Part shown: piece after piece, positions 8,324 to 17,600 of the stretch
Layout: each line of letters starts with the position of its first letter
Numbering within the stretch: position 1 is the stretch's first letter
Assembly (NCBI GenBank): GCA_029936675.1
Contig: JAPYSB010000001.1
Coordinates: forward strand, 176,669 to 240,668
Length of the DNA stretch: 64,000 nt
Direction: 5' to 3'
Origin: Dehalococcoidia bacterium
GTDB taxonomy: Bacteria > Chloroflexota > Dehalococcoidia > Lucifugimonadales > UBA826
Translations under genes and position numbers: made by a program
The notes under the pieces: generated by a model
What the model was told of the DNA's origin: nothing
Database searches by the model: none
Seen by the model: only the letters and a program-made list of their open reading frames with translations

Positions 8324-9967
8324 TTACTCCATTCTGGAACCACCCCATGATCTAGATACGCCAGCGGCGGTAGGCTCAACTCTCACATTAACTACAGCTG
8401 GCTTTCCACTAGAAAAAGCCCGATCTAAGGCAGGTTTGATCTCACTAGGGTCTTCCACTTTTTCCCCATAGCCATGCAGAGCTTCTGCCATACGGTCAAA
8501 CTCAGTGAATCCTAATTCGCGGCCGGGTTTTCTCTTACCAGGGGTACGAGCAGTCCAACCTTCATTGTTACTTATCACGGTCACTACTGGGAGGTTGTGC
8601 CGTACTGCTGTATCAATTTCCATGGCATTCATACCCATAGACCCGTCCCCGTGCAATACAAGAACTTGCTTGTCTGGTTTGGCTACTTGCGCACCAATCC
8701 CATATGGTAATCCCACTCCCATTGTGCCAGTCACACCGGAATTTAGCCGATGGCCAGGCAAATATGTCGAAATAGATTGCCTGCCGAAATGCAAAATCTC
8801 GTTTCCGTCCACCGAGACGATGGCATCTCTGTCTAAAAATTCGTCTATTTCTTTACATAAACGCAAAGGGTGTATAGGTGTCTGGTCAGAATTGAGCAAT
8901 GGGGCTGTTTGGGCCATTCTTTTTTCATTGGCTTCGCGTAACCCTACAATCCAAGGGGATTCCAGTGCACCAGAAAAATCTGAACTCCTTTGTTGGGCTA
9001 ATTCCAATAATTGAGCCATGACTGCCTTGGCATCTCCAAAAATACCCATTTCTATATCCCGATTATGGCCGAGCTCAGCTTCATTAATATCGATTTGTAT
9101 GATCTTTGCATTCGGTGCAAAACGTTGCCCGTAATTCATCATCCAATTCATTCGGGTTCCAACTACTAACACAATATCTGATTCTCTCATCGCAGTGGAG
9201 CGTGCTCCTTGAAAGGAAACAGCATGGTCTTCCGGAACTAAACCTCTTGACATCGGAGCTGTGTAAAAGGGAATACTAGTTACGTCCACAAACTTTTCTA
9301 ATTCTGGAGCCGCGCCAGAAAAAAAAGCACCCCCACCAGCAAATAACAGCGGTCTTTCCGCGTTAGCAATAAGTGCCATAGCCCTTTCAATATCTCCAGA
9401 AGTAGCCACTGGTCTGGTACGCTCCAGTGCCCTTGAAGGTGTTGGTACTGATTCCTCTTCCACCTCCTCGTAAAGTACATCTCCTCCACAATCGATATAT
9501 ACGGGTCCAGGCCTACCGCTCTGAGCCTGTCGGTATGCAGTACTCACAACTTCTGGAAATCTAGAAGCCATAGTAGGTCTGTGCCAATATTTACACAACG
9601 GTTGCATTATGCCGATCTGGTCTACTTCCTGAAAGGTGTCTCTTCCTATTTCATGCACCGCACTGGCTCCACCCAAAATAACCATGGGGGCACAGTCGAT
9701 AGATGCGGTATATACCCCTGTCAATAAATTTAAAGTACCCGGTCCAGAAGCAGCCATTACCACACTAGGCTTTCCCGTGACACGAGAGTATGCGTGGGCA
9801 GCCATCGCAGCGGCCTGTTCGTGCCGGAAGTCTATGGTTCTAATGCCTACATCCTGACACTCCATAATCGTATCAAAATTGGGTCCCCCCATTAGGTAAA
9901 AGAGGGTATCAACCCCTTCTTCCTTCAAGGTTTTAGCAATAAGATAATTACCGCTTACTTTCACCAT
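8324..9967 (-). CDS. Thiamine-diphosphate-dependent enzyme, acetolactate-synthase/oxalyl-CoA-decarboxylase-like
   Basis: A 547-residue ThDP enzyme with the three usual domains. The N-terminal pyrimidine-binding domain carries the catalytic Glu (E50 in FRHEQAAAMAAHAYSR). The middle domain is FAD/ADP-binding-like, and the C-terminal domain has the ThDP-Mg motif starting GDGSMGMNAMEI and ending in SNNEGW. It is clearly distinct from the biosynthetic ilvB at 55659, lacks a small subunit partner, and starts after an AGGAG site. Candidate activities are acetolactate synthase-like, benzoylformate/oxalyl-CoA decarboxylase-like or another 2-oxoacid lyase. Sequence alone does not choose between them. 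The unknown 455-residue gene downstream on the same strand may be functionally linked. Confidence 0.85.
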   Translation of the reverse strand: MVKVSGNYLIAKTLKEEGVDTLFYLMGGPNFDTIMECQDVGIRTIDFRHEQAAAMAAHAYSRVTGKPSVVMAASGPGTLNLLTGVYTASIDCAPMVILGGASAVHEIGRDTFQEVDQIGIMQPLCKYWHRPTMASRFPEVVSTAYRQAQSGRPGPVYIDCGGDVLYEEVEEESVPTPSRALERTRPVATSGDIERAMALIANAERPLLFAGGGAFFSGAAPELEKFVDVTSIPFYTAPMSRGLVPEDHAVSFQGARSTAMRESDIVLVVGTRMNWMMNYGQRFAPNAKIIQIDINEAELGHNRDIEMGIFGDAKAVMAQLLELAQQRSSDFSGALESPWIVGLREANEKRMAQTAPLLNSDQTPIHPLRLCKEIDEFLDRDAIVSVDGNEILHFGRQSISTYLPGHRLNSGVTGTMGVGLPYGIGAQVAKPDKQVLVLHGDGSMGMNAMEIDTAVRHNLPVVTVISNNEGWTARTPGKRKPGRELGFTEFDRMAEALHGYGEKVEDPSEIKPALDRAFSSGKPAVVNVRVEPTAAGVSRSWGGSRME

Positions 9968-10056
9968 GTGGAATGTCTCCTGAAAATCGGGTTGAACTTA
10001 GTTAACGGAGCCAAGGTTATCACAGACCAAAAAAAAGCCACAAAACTAATAAAATT

Positions 10057-10731
10057 TCAGTGATTTTGAAATCTCGTTAAGGCGTTTGCAGCGGCTTCCG
10101 TTTCAGCCTTATTTATACTAGTACCCACCCCTGTACCCATAACTTTATCCCCAACCAACACCTCAACAATAAATGTGGGATTATGATCAGGCCCATCTTT
10201 AGATATCAACTTGTAATAGGGGGTGAATGATGTTTTTGACTGAACTAGGATTTGAAGATCTGTTTTAGAATCATTATGGCTTTTTACACAACTAGTATCA
10301 GCTGATTCAATGTTCAAGCTTTGCAAAACAAATTGACTGGCAACCGAATATCCTCTGTCTAGAAACAGTGCCCCAACCAGAGCCTCGAAGGCGTTAGCCA
10401 AATTGGAATCTTTATTTCTGCCTCCGGAGGCGTCTTCACCTTTGCCCAATAGCAAATGATTTCCCATACCTAACTCTCTAGCAACTCTTGCCAATGACAC
10501 ACCACTCACTATACTTGACCGCAGTTTAGTCAAATCTCCTTCAGTGAAATTTGGGTATTTTCCATACAACGACTGAGCTATCACAGCATCAATAACTGCA
10601 TCACCCAAAAATTCAAGCCGCTCATTAGATTGACAGTCGCGATTATTAGACTCGTTAACCCAGGAGGAATGCGTAAGGCTCAGACGGAATAGCTGTTTAT
10701 CTATAAAACTATGTTCGACCTTCGCCAGCAT
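10057..10731 (-). CDS. rnc: Ribonuclease III
   Basis: A 224-residue RNase III, which cuts double-stranded RNA in rRNA and mRNA processing. The catalytic signature NERLEFLGDAVIDAVIAQ lies at about residues 36-53, with the second acidic site in NAFEALVGALFLDRGY (about 112-127). The C-terminal double-stranded RNA-binding domain ends TSINKAETEAAANALTRF. Length is typical. It begins 22 bases after the end of the DsbA-like gene, with a GGAAAG site before the ATG, and is likely cotranscribed with it. Confidence 0.95.
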   Translation of the reverse strand: MLAKVEHSFIDKQLFRLSLTHSSWVNESNNRDCQSNERLEFLGDAVIDAVIAQSLYGKYPNFTEGDLTKLRSSIVSGVSLARVARELGMGNHLLLGKGEDASGGRNKDSNLANAFEALVGALFLDRGYSVASQFVLQSLNIESADTSCVKSHNDSKTDLQILVQSKTSFTPYYKLISKDGPDHNPTFIVEVLVGDKVMGTGVGTSINKAETEAAANALTRFQNH

Positions 10732-10753
10732 TTAGAAATCTTTCCAAATATGC

Positions 10754-11383
10754 CTACACCGCCCCTTTGGGCCAAGGCGGCTGTGGTCGCTTCACTTCTC
10801 CTATGTAAGGCCTACTTTCAAACAATCCTAGAAAATGTTTAAAAGCATCCACAGATTCCTCCGTTGGAGGAATAAAGGTTTTTAGATAGGCGGATTGGCC
10901 ATTATCAAATATGAAGGTAGGAGTCCCGAAAGCTCCGTGTACCTCGACCGCCTCGGTATGATCGTTTGCAATTATATCTACAAGTTTTGGATCTTTCATA
11001 TCAGATTTAAATTGCTCAGCGTCCAAGCCACATTCTTCGGCCAACCGAATGAAAAGAGAATCGTCGTTCAATGGAGCTCTTGAGCCACCATGTCTTTCAG
11101 TAAGCAAGGCCAAGAAAAATTTATCGAAAAGCTCCACCCCTTGCCTCTTGGCCGCCTCCCCTGCTATCGATGCCATCAAAGATCTGGTAGAAGTGTAGTC
11201 TTCTTCTTGCCAGACCCTCCAATCGCCAGGATCTTTCGCGTTAATCTGTTGTAAAGAAAAATTCCTCCAATTCAGCTTTAGATCCTCACCATAGTGCTCT
11301 TTTACTTTATCCAACCACACGGCTGCATTGTAAACGTAGGGTCAAGCAAAATCGAAAAATACATCGAATTCCATCTTATTCAT
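10754..11383 (-). CDS. DsbA/FrnE-like oxidoreductase, putative selenoprotein (TGA at the active-site Cys)
   Basis: Read conventionally, the gene would start only at GTG 11320. However, the same frame continues upstream through a single TGA (11344-11342) to ATG 11383, which has a GGAG ribosome-binding site 6 bases away. The N-terminus then reads MNKMEFDVFFDFA-U-PYVYNAAVWLDKV, with U at residue 14. The TGA falls exactly where DsbA/FrnE-like thioredoxin-fold proteins have the catalytic Cys of DxxCPWxxxxxxW. The rest of the fold is intact over 209 residues, including the cis-Pro GTPTF near residue 150. The partner position four residues into the motif is Val, so the site is UxxV, not CxxC. A SECIS-like hairpin follows (11301-11334). 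Alternatives are a nonsense mutation or a sequencing error turning TGC/TGT into TGA. It is upstream of rnc. Confidence 0.75.
11301..11334 (-). promoter_or_regulatory. Putative bacterial SECIS element within the DsbA-like gene
   Basis: Read on the minus strand just after the in-frame TGA, UUUAC pairs with GUAAA (5 bp). Above an internal loop that can add two A-U pairs, CAGCC pairs with GGUUG (5 bp including one G-U). These enclose a GUGU tetraloop at 11320-11317. The apical loop starts 21 bases after the TGA and begins with G. This matches the published description of bacterial SECIS elements, in which a small G-starting apical loop lies roughly 16-37 bases from the UGA. The fold was done by eye, and SelB binding is inferred. 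Confidence 0.6.
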
Positions 11384-11492
11384 AGTTGTCTCCAGTCCTT
11401 GTGAGTCCACTCTCGCTAGTTTACCTTAACTCGGCCAAAATGATACAACTAGACCTTAATACTAAGATGTCTAACCTTGCAACACTAGCTGG

Positions 11493-11533
11493 TTGTTACA
11501 TTTTGTTAACATTGACGCAATAACAACGTAACA
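11493..11533 (+). promoter_or_regulatory. Dyad-rich upstream region of glnA, possible nitrogen-control operator
   Basis: Two direct TTGTTA repeats lie 10 bases apart (11493-11498, 11503-11508) and face inverted copies TAACAA (11521-11526) and GTAACA (11528-11533). ATTG-ACG-CAAT sits at the centre (11511-11521). A TTGACG at 11512-11517 could be a -35 element, but no matching -10 lies at 16-18 bases. The pattern recalls TGTTA/TAACA-type nitrogen-regulator sites, although spacing does not match the TnrA/GlnR consensus exactly. It lies about 90-125 bases before the glnA start. Confidence 0.35.
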
Positions 11534-11618
11534 GTGCAATAAGATAATCATAAAATACTAGGCTGGGCTCATTGTTATATAAAATGGGCAAATAGAGAAA
11601 AAATGGAGGATTGCTAAT

Positions 11619-13052
11619 ATGGCAAACGAATCAGCAGAATTACTTAAGTTAATGAAAGACAACGGGTGCGATATATTGGACCTAAAGTTTACTGATTTAC
11701 CTGGGTCGTGGCAACATTTTTCTGTTCCCATAAGTGAGGTAGGTGACTCATTAGTGAACAATGGTGTTGGGTTTGACGGATCAAGTATCAGGGGATTCCA
11801 ATCAATTGACAAATCCGATATGTTGATAGTCCCGGACGCCCCTACAGCGAAGGTAGACCCGTTCTTTAAGAGCACAGTGACCTGCATTGCAGATATCAAA
11901 GACCCGGTTTCAGGTGAAAACTACACCAGAGATCCGAGAAATGTGGCCAAGAAAGCCGAAGCGTACCTAAAAAGTACCGGGATTGGCGATGATTCCTTCT
12001 GGGGACCAGAAGTAGAATTTTTCATATTTGACTCAGTTAGATTCGGATATGAGTCAAACCATGGATTTCACGAGGTCAATTCTGATGAAGGAATATGGAA
12101 CTCTGGAAGCGAGTACATGCTGGATGGAGAAACACTCAATAAAGGAAACAGGCCGAGATACAAAGGTGGCTATTTTCCAGTATCTCCGGTAGATACTGCG
12201 CAAGATCTAAGAAGTGAAATGGTAAGAAGCCTTGTAAACAATTTTGGTATGAGGATAGAGGCCCAACACCATGAAGTAGGTACTGGAGGCCAGGCCGAAA
12301 TAGACATGCGGTTTGGCCCTCTGTTAGAAATTGCCGACAATGTGATGACATATAAATATGCAGTCCGTAATGTTGCCAAACAACATGGAAAGGTAGTGAC
12401 TTTCATGCCCAAGCCGCTATTCAATGATAATGGGACAGGTATGCATGTCCACCAATCAATATGGAAAAATGGAGAACCTTTATTCGCAGGAAACGAATAC
12501 GCCGGACTATCTCAAATGGCCCTCAACTATATCGGTGGTCTAATAAAGCATGGAAAGGCCTTAATGGCATTGGCAGCCCCAACAACGAATTCCTACAGAA
12601 GATTAACACCAGGGTTCGAAGCCCCAACAATTTTGGCGTTGTCAGCTAGAAACCGGTCAGCTGCATGCAGGATCCCGATGTATTTCAATGACCCTGGTGC
12701 AAAAAGAGTAGAATTTAGATCGGCAGACCCGACTTGTAATCCTTACCTTACGTTTGCTGCTATGTTGATGGCAGGACTCGACGGGATAGAGAACGGCTAC
12801 AGCCCAGGGGAGCCGCTTGAACAAGACCTTTTTGAACTGTCTGCTGAAGAAACGGCAGCTTTCCCTCAAGTACCGGGAAGTCTCGATGAGGCTCTTAAAG
12901 CTTTACAGGATGACCATGAGTTTTTGCTCAAAGGTGGGGTATTTACGGAAGATGTCATTGAAAATTGGATAAGCTTTAAGACTGAAAATGATGTCGATCC
13001 AGTGAGATTGCGACCGCATCCCTATGAATTCCACCTTTCATTCGATGCATAA
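11619..13052 (+). CDS. glnA: Glutamine synthetase type I (GSI-beta-like, adenylylation Tyr replaced by Phe)
   Basis: A 477-residue glutamine synthetase that makes glutamine from glutamate, ammonia and ATP. Motifs include VGFDGSSIRGFQSIDKSDM (about residues 48-66), the KGGYFPVSPVDTAQDLRSEM segment typical of the long beta form, the EAQHHEVGTGGQAEID metal site and NSYRRLTPGFEAP. The C-terminal region aligns without gaps to the adenylylation loop of enterobacterial GlnA (NLYDLPPEE), but here reads DLFELSAEE. Phe405 (codon 12831-12833) therefore replaces the modified Tyr, and adenylylation control should be absent. A GGAGG site precedes the ATG and a strong terminator follows, so it is probably monocistronic. 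Confidence 0.95.
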   Translation: MANESAELLKLMKDNGCDILDLKFTDLPGSWQHFSVPISEVGDSLVNNGVGFDGSSIRGFQSIDKSDMLIVPDAPTAKVDPFFKSTVTCIADIKDPVSGENYTRDPRNVAKKAEAYLKSTGIGDDSFWGPEVEFFIFDSVRFGYESNHGFHEVNSDEGIWNSGSEYMLDGETLNKGNRPRYKGGYFPVSPVDTAQDLRSEMVRSLVNNFGMRIEAQHHEVGTGGQAEIDMRFGPLLEIADNVMTYKYAVRNVAKQHGKVVTFMPKPLFNDNGTGMHVHQSIWKNGEPLFAGNEYAGLSQMALNYIGGLIKHGKALMALAAPTTNSYRRLTPGFEAPTILALSARNRSAACRIPMYFNDPGAKRVEFRSADPTCNPYLTFAAMLMAGLDGIENGYSPGEPLEQDLFELSAEETAAFPQVPGSLDEALKALQDDHEFLLKGGVFTEDVIENWISFKTENDVDPVRLRPHPYEFHLSFDA

Positions 13053-13068
13053 TTGACCCAGTTATCCT

Positions 13069-13112
13069 AAAATGTGTCGCTCTTTTCTTGGAGCGACACA
13101 TTTTTATTTTTG
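13069..13112 (+). terminator. Rho-independent terminator after the first glnA
   Basis: A 14-bp perfect stem, AAAATGTGTCGCTC against GAGCGACACATTTT, encloses an 8-base loop (13083-13090). It is followed by a T-rich tail (TTTTTATTTTT). It begins 17 bases after the glnA stop and separates the two glutamine synthetase genes. Confidence 0.9.
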
Positions 13113-13136
13113 CCAGTGGCCATGGGTGAAATTTGT

Positions 13137-13165
13137 TTGACACTTTTTTCACAAGTGATTATTCT
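13137..13165 (+). promoter_or_regulatory. Sigma70-type promoter of the second glutamine synthetase
   Basis: A perfect -35 TTGACA (13137-13142) is followed by a 17-base spacer and a -10 TATTCT (13160-13165). It lies between the upstream terminator and the ATG at 13237, which has an AAAGGA ribosome-binding site 7 bases away. This fits independent transcription of the glnA2-gltB-gltD unit. Confidence 0.7.
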
Positions 13166-13236
13166 TGAATGCCTATATTTTTCCAAATTACAAGAACAAA
13201 TAGAAGACGGCAAACCCCTCCTAAAAGGATTTCCCA

Positions 13237-14574
13237 ATGCTGGAAAGAAACAGTGAGGCAGTTGAATACGTTCTCCGAGAAGCCAGAGAAAACGACGTAA
13301 AATTCATACGCCTTTGGTTTTCCGACATATTGGGTAATATTAAAGGCTTTGCTATCACGGTGGAAGAGTTAGAGAACGCCCTTACGAGAGGCATGGGATT
13401 TGATGGATCTGCAATTGAAGGATATGCCCGGGCAGATGAAAGAGACCTATATGCCCTACCCGACCCAACCACTTTTAGTCTTTTACCTTGGAGACCCAAA
13501 ACAAATGCTGTCGCCAAGATGTTTTGCGACATCATCACACCGGATGATAGGGAATTTGAAGGAGACCCCCGAGCCGTTCTCAAAAAAACACTTAACCGAG
13601 CATCTGAGAAAGGCTATACTTACTATGTTTCTCCTGAACTTGAGTATTTTTACTTCAAAGATTCAACCTCAACGGTAGGGCTAGACAATAGTGGTTACTT
13701 TGATCAAGATGCTCCTGACATAGGCACTGATCTAAGACGAGATACGGTTCTAACGTTGGAAGAACTAGGTATACCAGTAGAATCGAGCCACCACGAATCA
13801 GCGCCAAGCCAACATGAAATAGACTTGCGACATACTGATGCTCTAACAATGGCTGATTCTGTCATGACATATAGACTGGTCGTAAAAGAGATAGCAATGA
13901 ACAACGGATATCATGCTTCTTTTATGCCTAAACCGGTAGCAGGAATTAACGGCAATGGAATGCATACCCATATGTCCCTCTTTAAAGGGGATCAAAATGT
14001 GTTCTATGGAGAGGAAGATGAGAATCACCTATCAACCACAGCAAAACATTTTTGTGCCGGACTTATGAAACATGCCAGAGAAATAACTCTGGTAACGAAC
14101 CAGTGGGTCAATTCTTACAAAAGGTTGGTTCCGGCATATGAGGCACCAACCTACATAACATGGGCAGAGGTCAACAGATCGGATTTAATAAGAATTCCCT
14201 CCTTTAAACCGGATCGCAAATCCTCTAGAAGAATTGAGTATCGAGCGCCCGACCCGTCCTGTAACCCGTATTTGGCCTTCAGTGTAATGCTTGCGGCTGG
14301 GTTAGAAGGCATCAACAATAAATATGAGATTCCCGCCTCGTTAACTAAGAGTGTTCATGAAATGTCGGAAGATGAAAGAACTTCTCTAGGGATAGAATCT
14401 CTACCTGGAAACTTATGGGAAGCTATACAGGTGACCGAGGGGAGTGACTTGGTCAGAAAAACCTTAGGCGACAGTGTATTCAATAGTTTCATTGAAAATA
14501 AAAAAATAGAATGGAACAGGTATTCTTCACAAGTTTCAGCATATGAAGTAGAACGTTACTTACCCATTCTTTAA
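13237..14574 (+). CDS. glnA: Glutamine synthetase type I (GSI-alpha-like)
   Basis: A 445-residue glutamine synthetase of the shorter alpha (Bacillus-like) form, lacking the beta-type insertion. It has MGFDGSAIEGYARADERDLYALPD, the metal site ESSHHESAPSQHEIDLR, NGNGMHTHMSLF, NSYKRLVPAYEAP and the C-terminal end AYEVERYLPIL typical of GSI-alpha. The region equivalent to the adenylylation loop reads SVHEMSEDER, so there is no modifiable Tyr. It is only about 58% the position-by-position kin of the neighbouring glnA by my rough reading of motifs and is not a recent duplicate. It starts 72 bases after its own promoter and leads into gltB with a 31-base gap, so glutamine made here may feed glutamate synthase directly. 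Confidence 0.93.
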   Translation: MLERNSEAVEYVLREARENDVKFIRLWFSDILGNIKGFAITVEELENALTRGMGFDGSAIEGYARADERDLYALPDPTTFSLLPWRPKTNAVAKMFCDIITPDDREFEGDPRAVLKKTLNRASEKGYTYYVSPELEYFYFKDSTSTVGLDNSGYFDQDAPDIGTDLRRDTVLTLEELGIPVESSHHESAPSQHEIDLRHTDALTMADSVMTYRLVVKEIAMNNGYHASFMPKPVAGINGNGMHTHMSLFKGDQNVFYGEEDENHLSTTAKHFCAGLMKHAREITLVTNQWVNSYKRLVPAYEAPTYITWAEVNRSDLIRIPSFKPDRKSSRRIEYRAPDPSCNPYLAFSVMLAAGLEGINNKYEIPASLTKSVHEMSEDERTSLGIESLPGNLWEAIQVTEGSDLVRKTLGDSVFNSFIENKKIEWNRYSSQVSAYEVERYLPIL

Positions 14575-14605
14575 TGAATGGGCAAGGCAAAACATTGGTA
14601 AATAG

Positions 14606-17600
14606 ATGAAATCACAATATGAAAATAAGAATTTAAAAAAGCCCGTTAAACAAGGGCTTTATGACCCCATATTTGAGCATGATGCCTGTGGGGTTGGAAT
14701 GGTTGCCAACATAAAAGGAAAACAGTCTCATTCCATAGTATCGCAAGGATTAGAAGCCTTATCTAATCTGGCACATAGAGGGGCTGCAGGTGCAGATCCT
14801 GAGACAGGGGATGGCGCGGGAATTCTTATACAGATGCCTCATGATTTTTTTAAATCAGAACTGTCATCCATGGGATGCCATTTACCCGATCTGGGCCAAT
14901 ACGGGGTGGGAATGGCATTTTTACCATCTGACAAAGATCAAACGGAGTCAAGTAGATCTCTAGTTGAGGAATGTGTTTCAAAACAAGGTTATGACCTTCT
15001 TGCATGGAGGCCAGTCCCCGTAGACCCCGAAAAGATAGGAGTCCTTGCAAACCGAGACCGTCCTTACATAACTCAATTTTTTGTTACTCCCAAGGAAAGG
15101 GCTCCTGAAAACATTGACAGGGATTTGTATCTCCTGAGAAGAACTATTGAGTCTTCAATCGACGTAGCCGCTTTAGAAGGAGCTGACGATTTCTATATAT
15201 GCTCATTGTCTTCGAGTACTATAGTTTATAAAGGCCTGGTAATGGCTGAACAGCTAGAAGATTTTTACAAAGATCTAACTGATTCAAGTCTCATCAGTTC
15301 ATTCGCCCTCGTACATTCCAGATTTAGTACAAACACTTTAGGCAGTTGGAAACTAGCACATCCATATAGATTCATAATCCACAATGGTGAAATAAACACC
15401 GTCCGTGGCAACACCAATTGGATGTCGGCTAGAGAACAGGTTTTCAAATCAACAAATCCAGATATAAATATAGGTAACCTGGTTCCCGTTATTAAACCTG
15501 GTCAAAGTGACACTGCTGCTCTTGATAACGCGCTTGAACTCCTCCTTGCTACCGGGAGAAGCATAGAGCATTCAATGATGATGTTGATACCCGAGGCTTG
15601 GGGTGATCATATACCGATGGACCAGTCGAAAAAAGATTTCTACGAATATCACTCAAGCATGATGGAAGCTTGGGACGGGCCTGCTCTTGTGATAGGAACG
15701 GATGGGACAAAAGTCTGCGCAGTATTAGACCGCAACGGCCTTAGGCCTTGCCGCTACTTAGTAACCACTGATGATGTGTTAGTAATGGCCTCTGAAACTG
15801 GTGTCATTGACGTCCCTCCCGAGAAAGTTCTTTATAAGGAGAGAATCTACCCTGGCCGGATGTTTCTATTAGACACAAAAAAAGGAGAGCTAGTCAACGA
15901 CCGCGATTTGAAAACGGGCTTAGCCGGTTCCAAACCATATGGGGAATGGCTTTCTAATAATAGGATATTTCTAGAAGATTTACCCGAGCTGGTAAAGGCA
16001 CCCGATGAAAAAATCATCGACATCAAAAAACAACAGGGCACATTCGGATACACATTAGAAGATCTGAGAATGATTTTAGAGCCTATGGCTTTAAATGGGT
16101 ATGAACCTACCGGGTCGATGGGAAACGATGCTCCTCTAGCATTTCTCTCGGACCATAACCCCATACTCTTTAACTATTTCAAACAACTATTCGCCCAGGT
16201 CAGCAATCCGCCTCTGGACGCAATAAGGGAAGAGCTAGTTACCTCTCTAAGGGCCACAATAGGCGAGGAAAGAAACCTTTTTTCCGAAACTCCTGAACAC
16301 TGCAGGCAAATCACTCTACGGCAACCAGTAATTACAGATTCTGATCTTTCCCGTATTAAAGCGTCATCATCGGAAAATTTGACTTCCAAAACCATATCCA
16401 CCCTGTTTGACATCGGTAGTGCTAATGGCTTCAAGGATTCCTTAAAGCGGATTGTAAAAGAAGCGTCAATGGCTGTGAAAGAAGGTCATTCAATACTAAT
16501 CCTGTCTGATAAAGGCGTTGATGAATCACACGCACCGTTACCAAGTTTACTGGCCACCTCAACAGTACATCACCATCTAATTAGAGAAGGAGAGAGAGTA
16601 AAAGTAGGAATTGTTGTAGAAACAGGCGAGGCGCGGGAAGTGGCACATTTTGCGGCATTAATAGGCTACGGAGCTGGGGCAATAAATCCTTATTTGGCTA
16701 TAGCGACAATTAAAAATCAAATAACTCTCAAAGAGTTTGAGCATGACATATCTGAAGATGAGGCAATCTCCAACTATTTAGCTGCATCTCATAAAGGCAT
16801 CTTAAAGATAATGTCGAAAATGGGCATATCGACGATACAAAGCTACAGAGGAGCTCAGATCTTTGAGGCTGTTGGATTAAACCAAACCATGATAGATAAC
16901 TATTTCACCTGGACTCCCTCCAGAATAGGTGGAATTGGGATAGAAGAAATCGCGAAGGAATATAAAACCCGGCACGAGTCCAGTTATGGTTCTCATAAAA
17001 ATTCTTCCGATTTAGATATTTCACAAGGTGGGCAATACCAATGGAGGAGAGATGGCGAATTTCATATGTGGAATCCAAATACTATCGCCTCTCTTCAACA
17101 TGCGGTCAGGGAAAACAACTGGGACAGTTATGAACAGTTCGCACATTTCGTCGACCAAGAAACTACAAGGCTCAGCACTATAAGGGGTCTGTTAGATTTC
17201 AAAAATTCTGCGAACCCAATTCCTGTCGATGATGTTGAACCCGCAAAGGAAATAGTTAAAAGATTCGCCACCGGTGCCATATCGCTGGGGTCGATCAGCC
17301 GGGAAGCCCATGAAACCATGGCAATAGCAATGAACAGGATACAAGCTCGGAGTAATACCGGTGAAGGTGGTGAAGATTACTCTAGATACACCCTAGACCC
17401 CAACGGGGATTCGAGAAGCAGTGCGATCAAACAGGTCGCCTCTGGAAGATTTGGAGTTACCATCAATTATTTGGCTAATGCAAAAGATATCCAAATTAAA
17501 ATGGCCCAAGGTTCCAAACCGGGAGAAGGTGGGCAGCTTCCCGGCCACAAAGTAGATGAATATATTGGTGGAGTCAGAAATTCCACTCCGGGGGTGGAGC

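Noticed and set aside
11318-11320. GTG start for a shorter DsbA-like protein (10754-11320)
   Set aside because: It lacks a ribosome-binding site and removes the first strand and active site, while the upstream ATG has GGAG and matches the family N-terminus.
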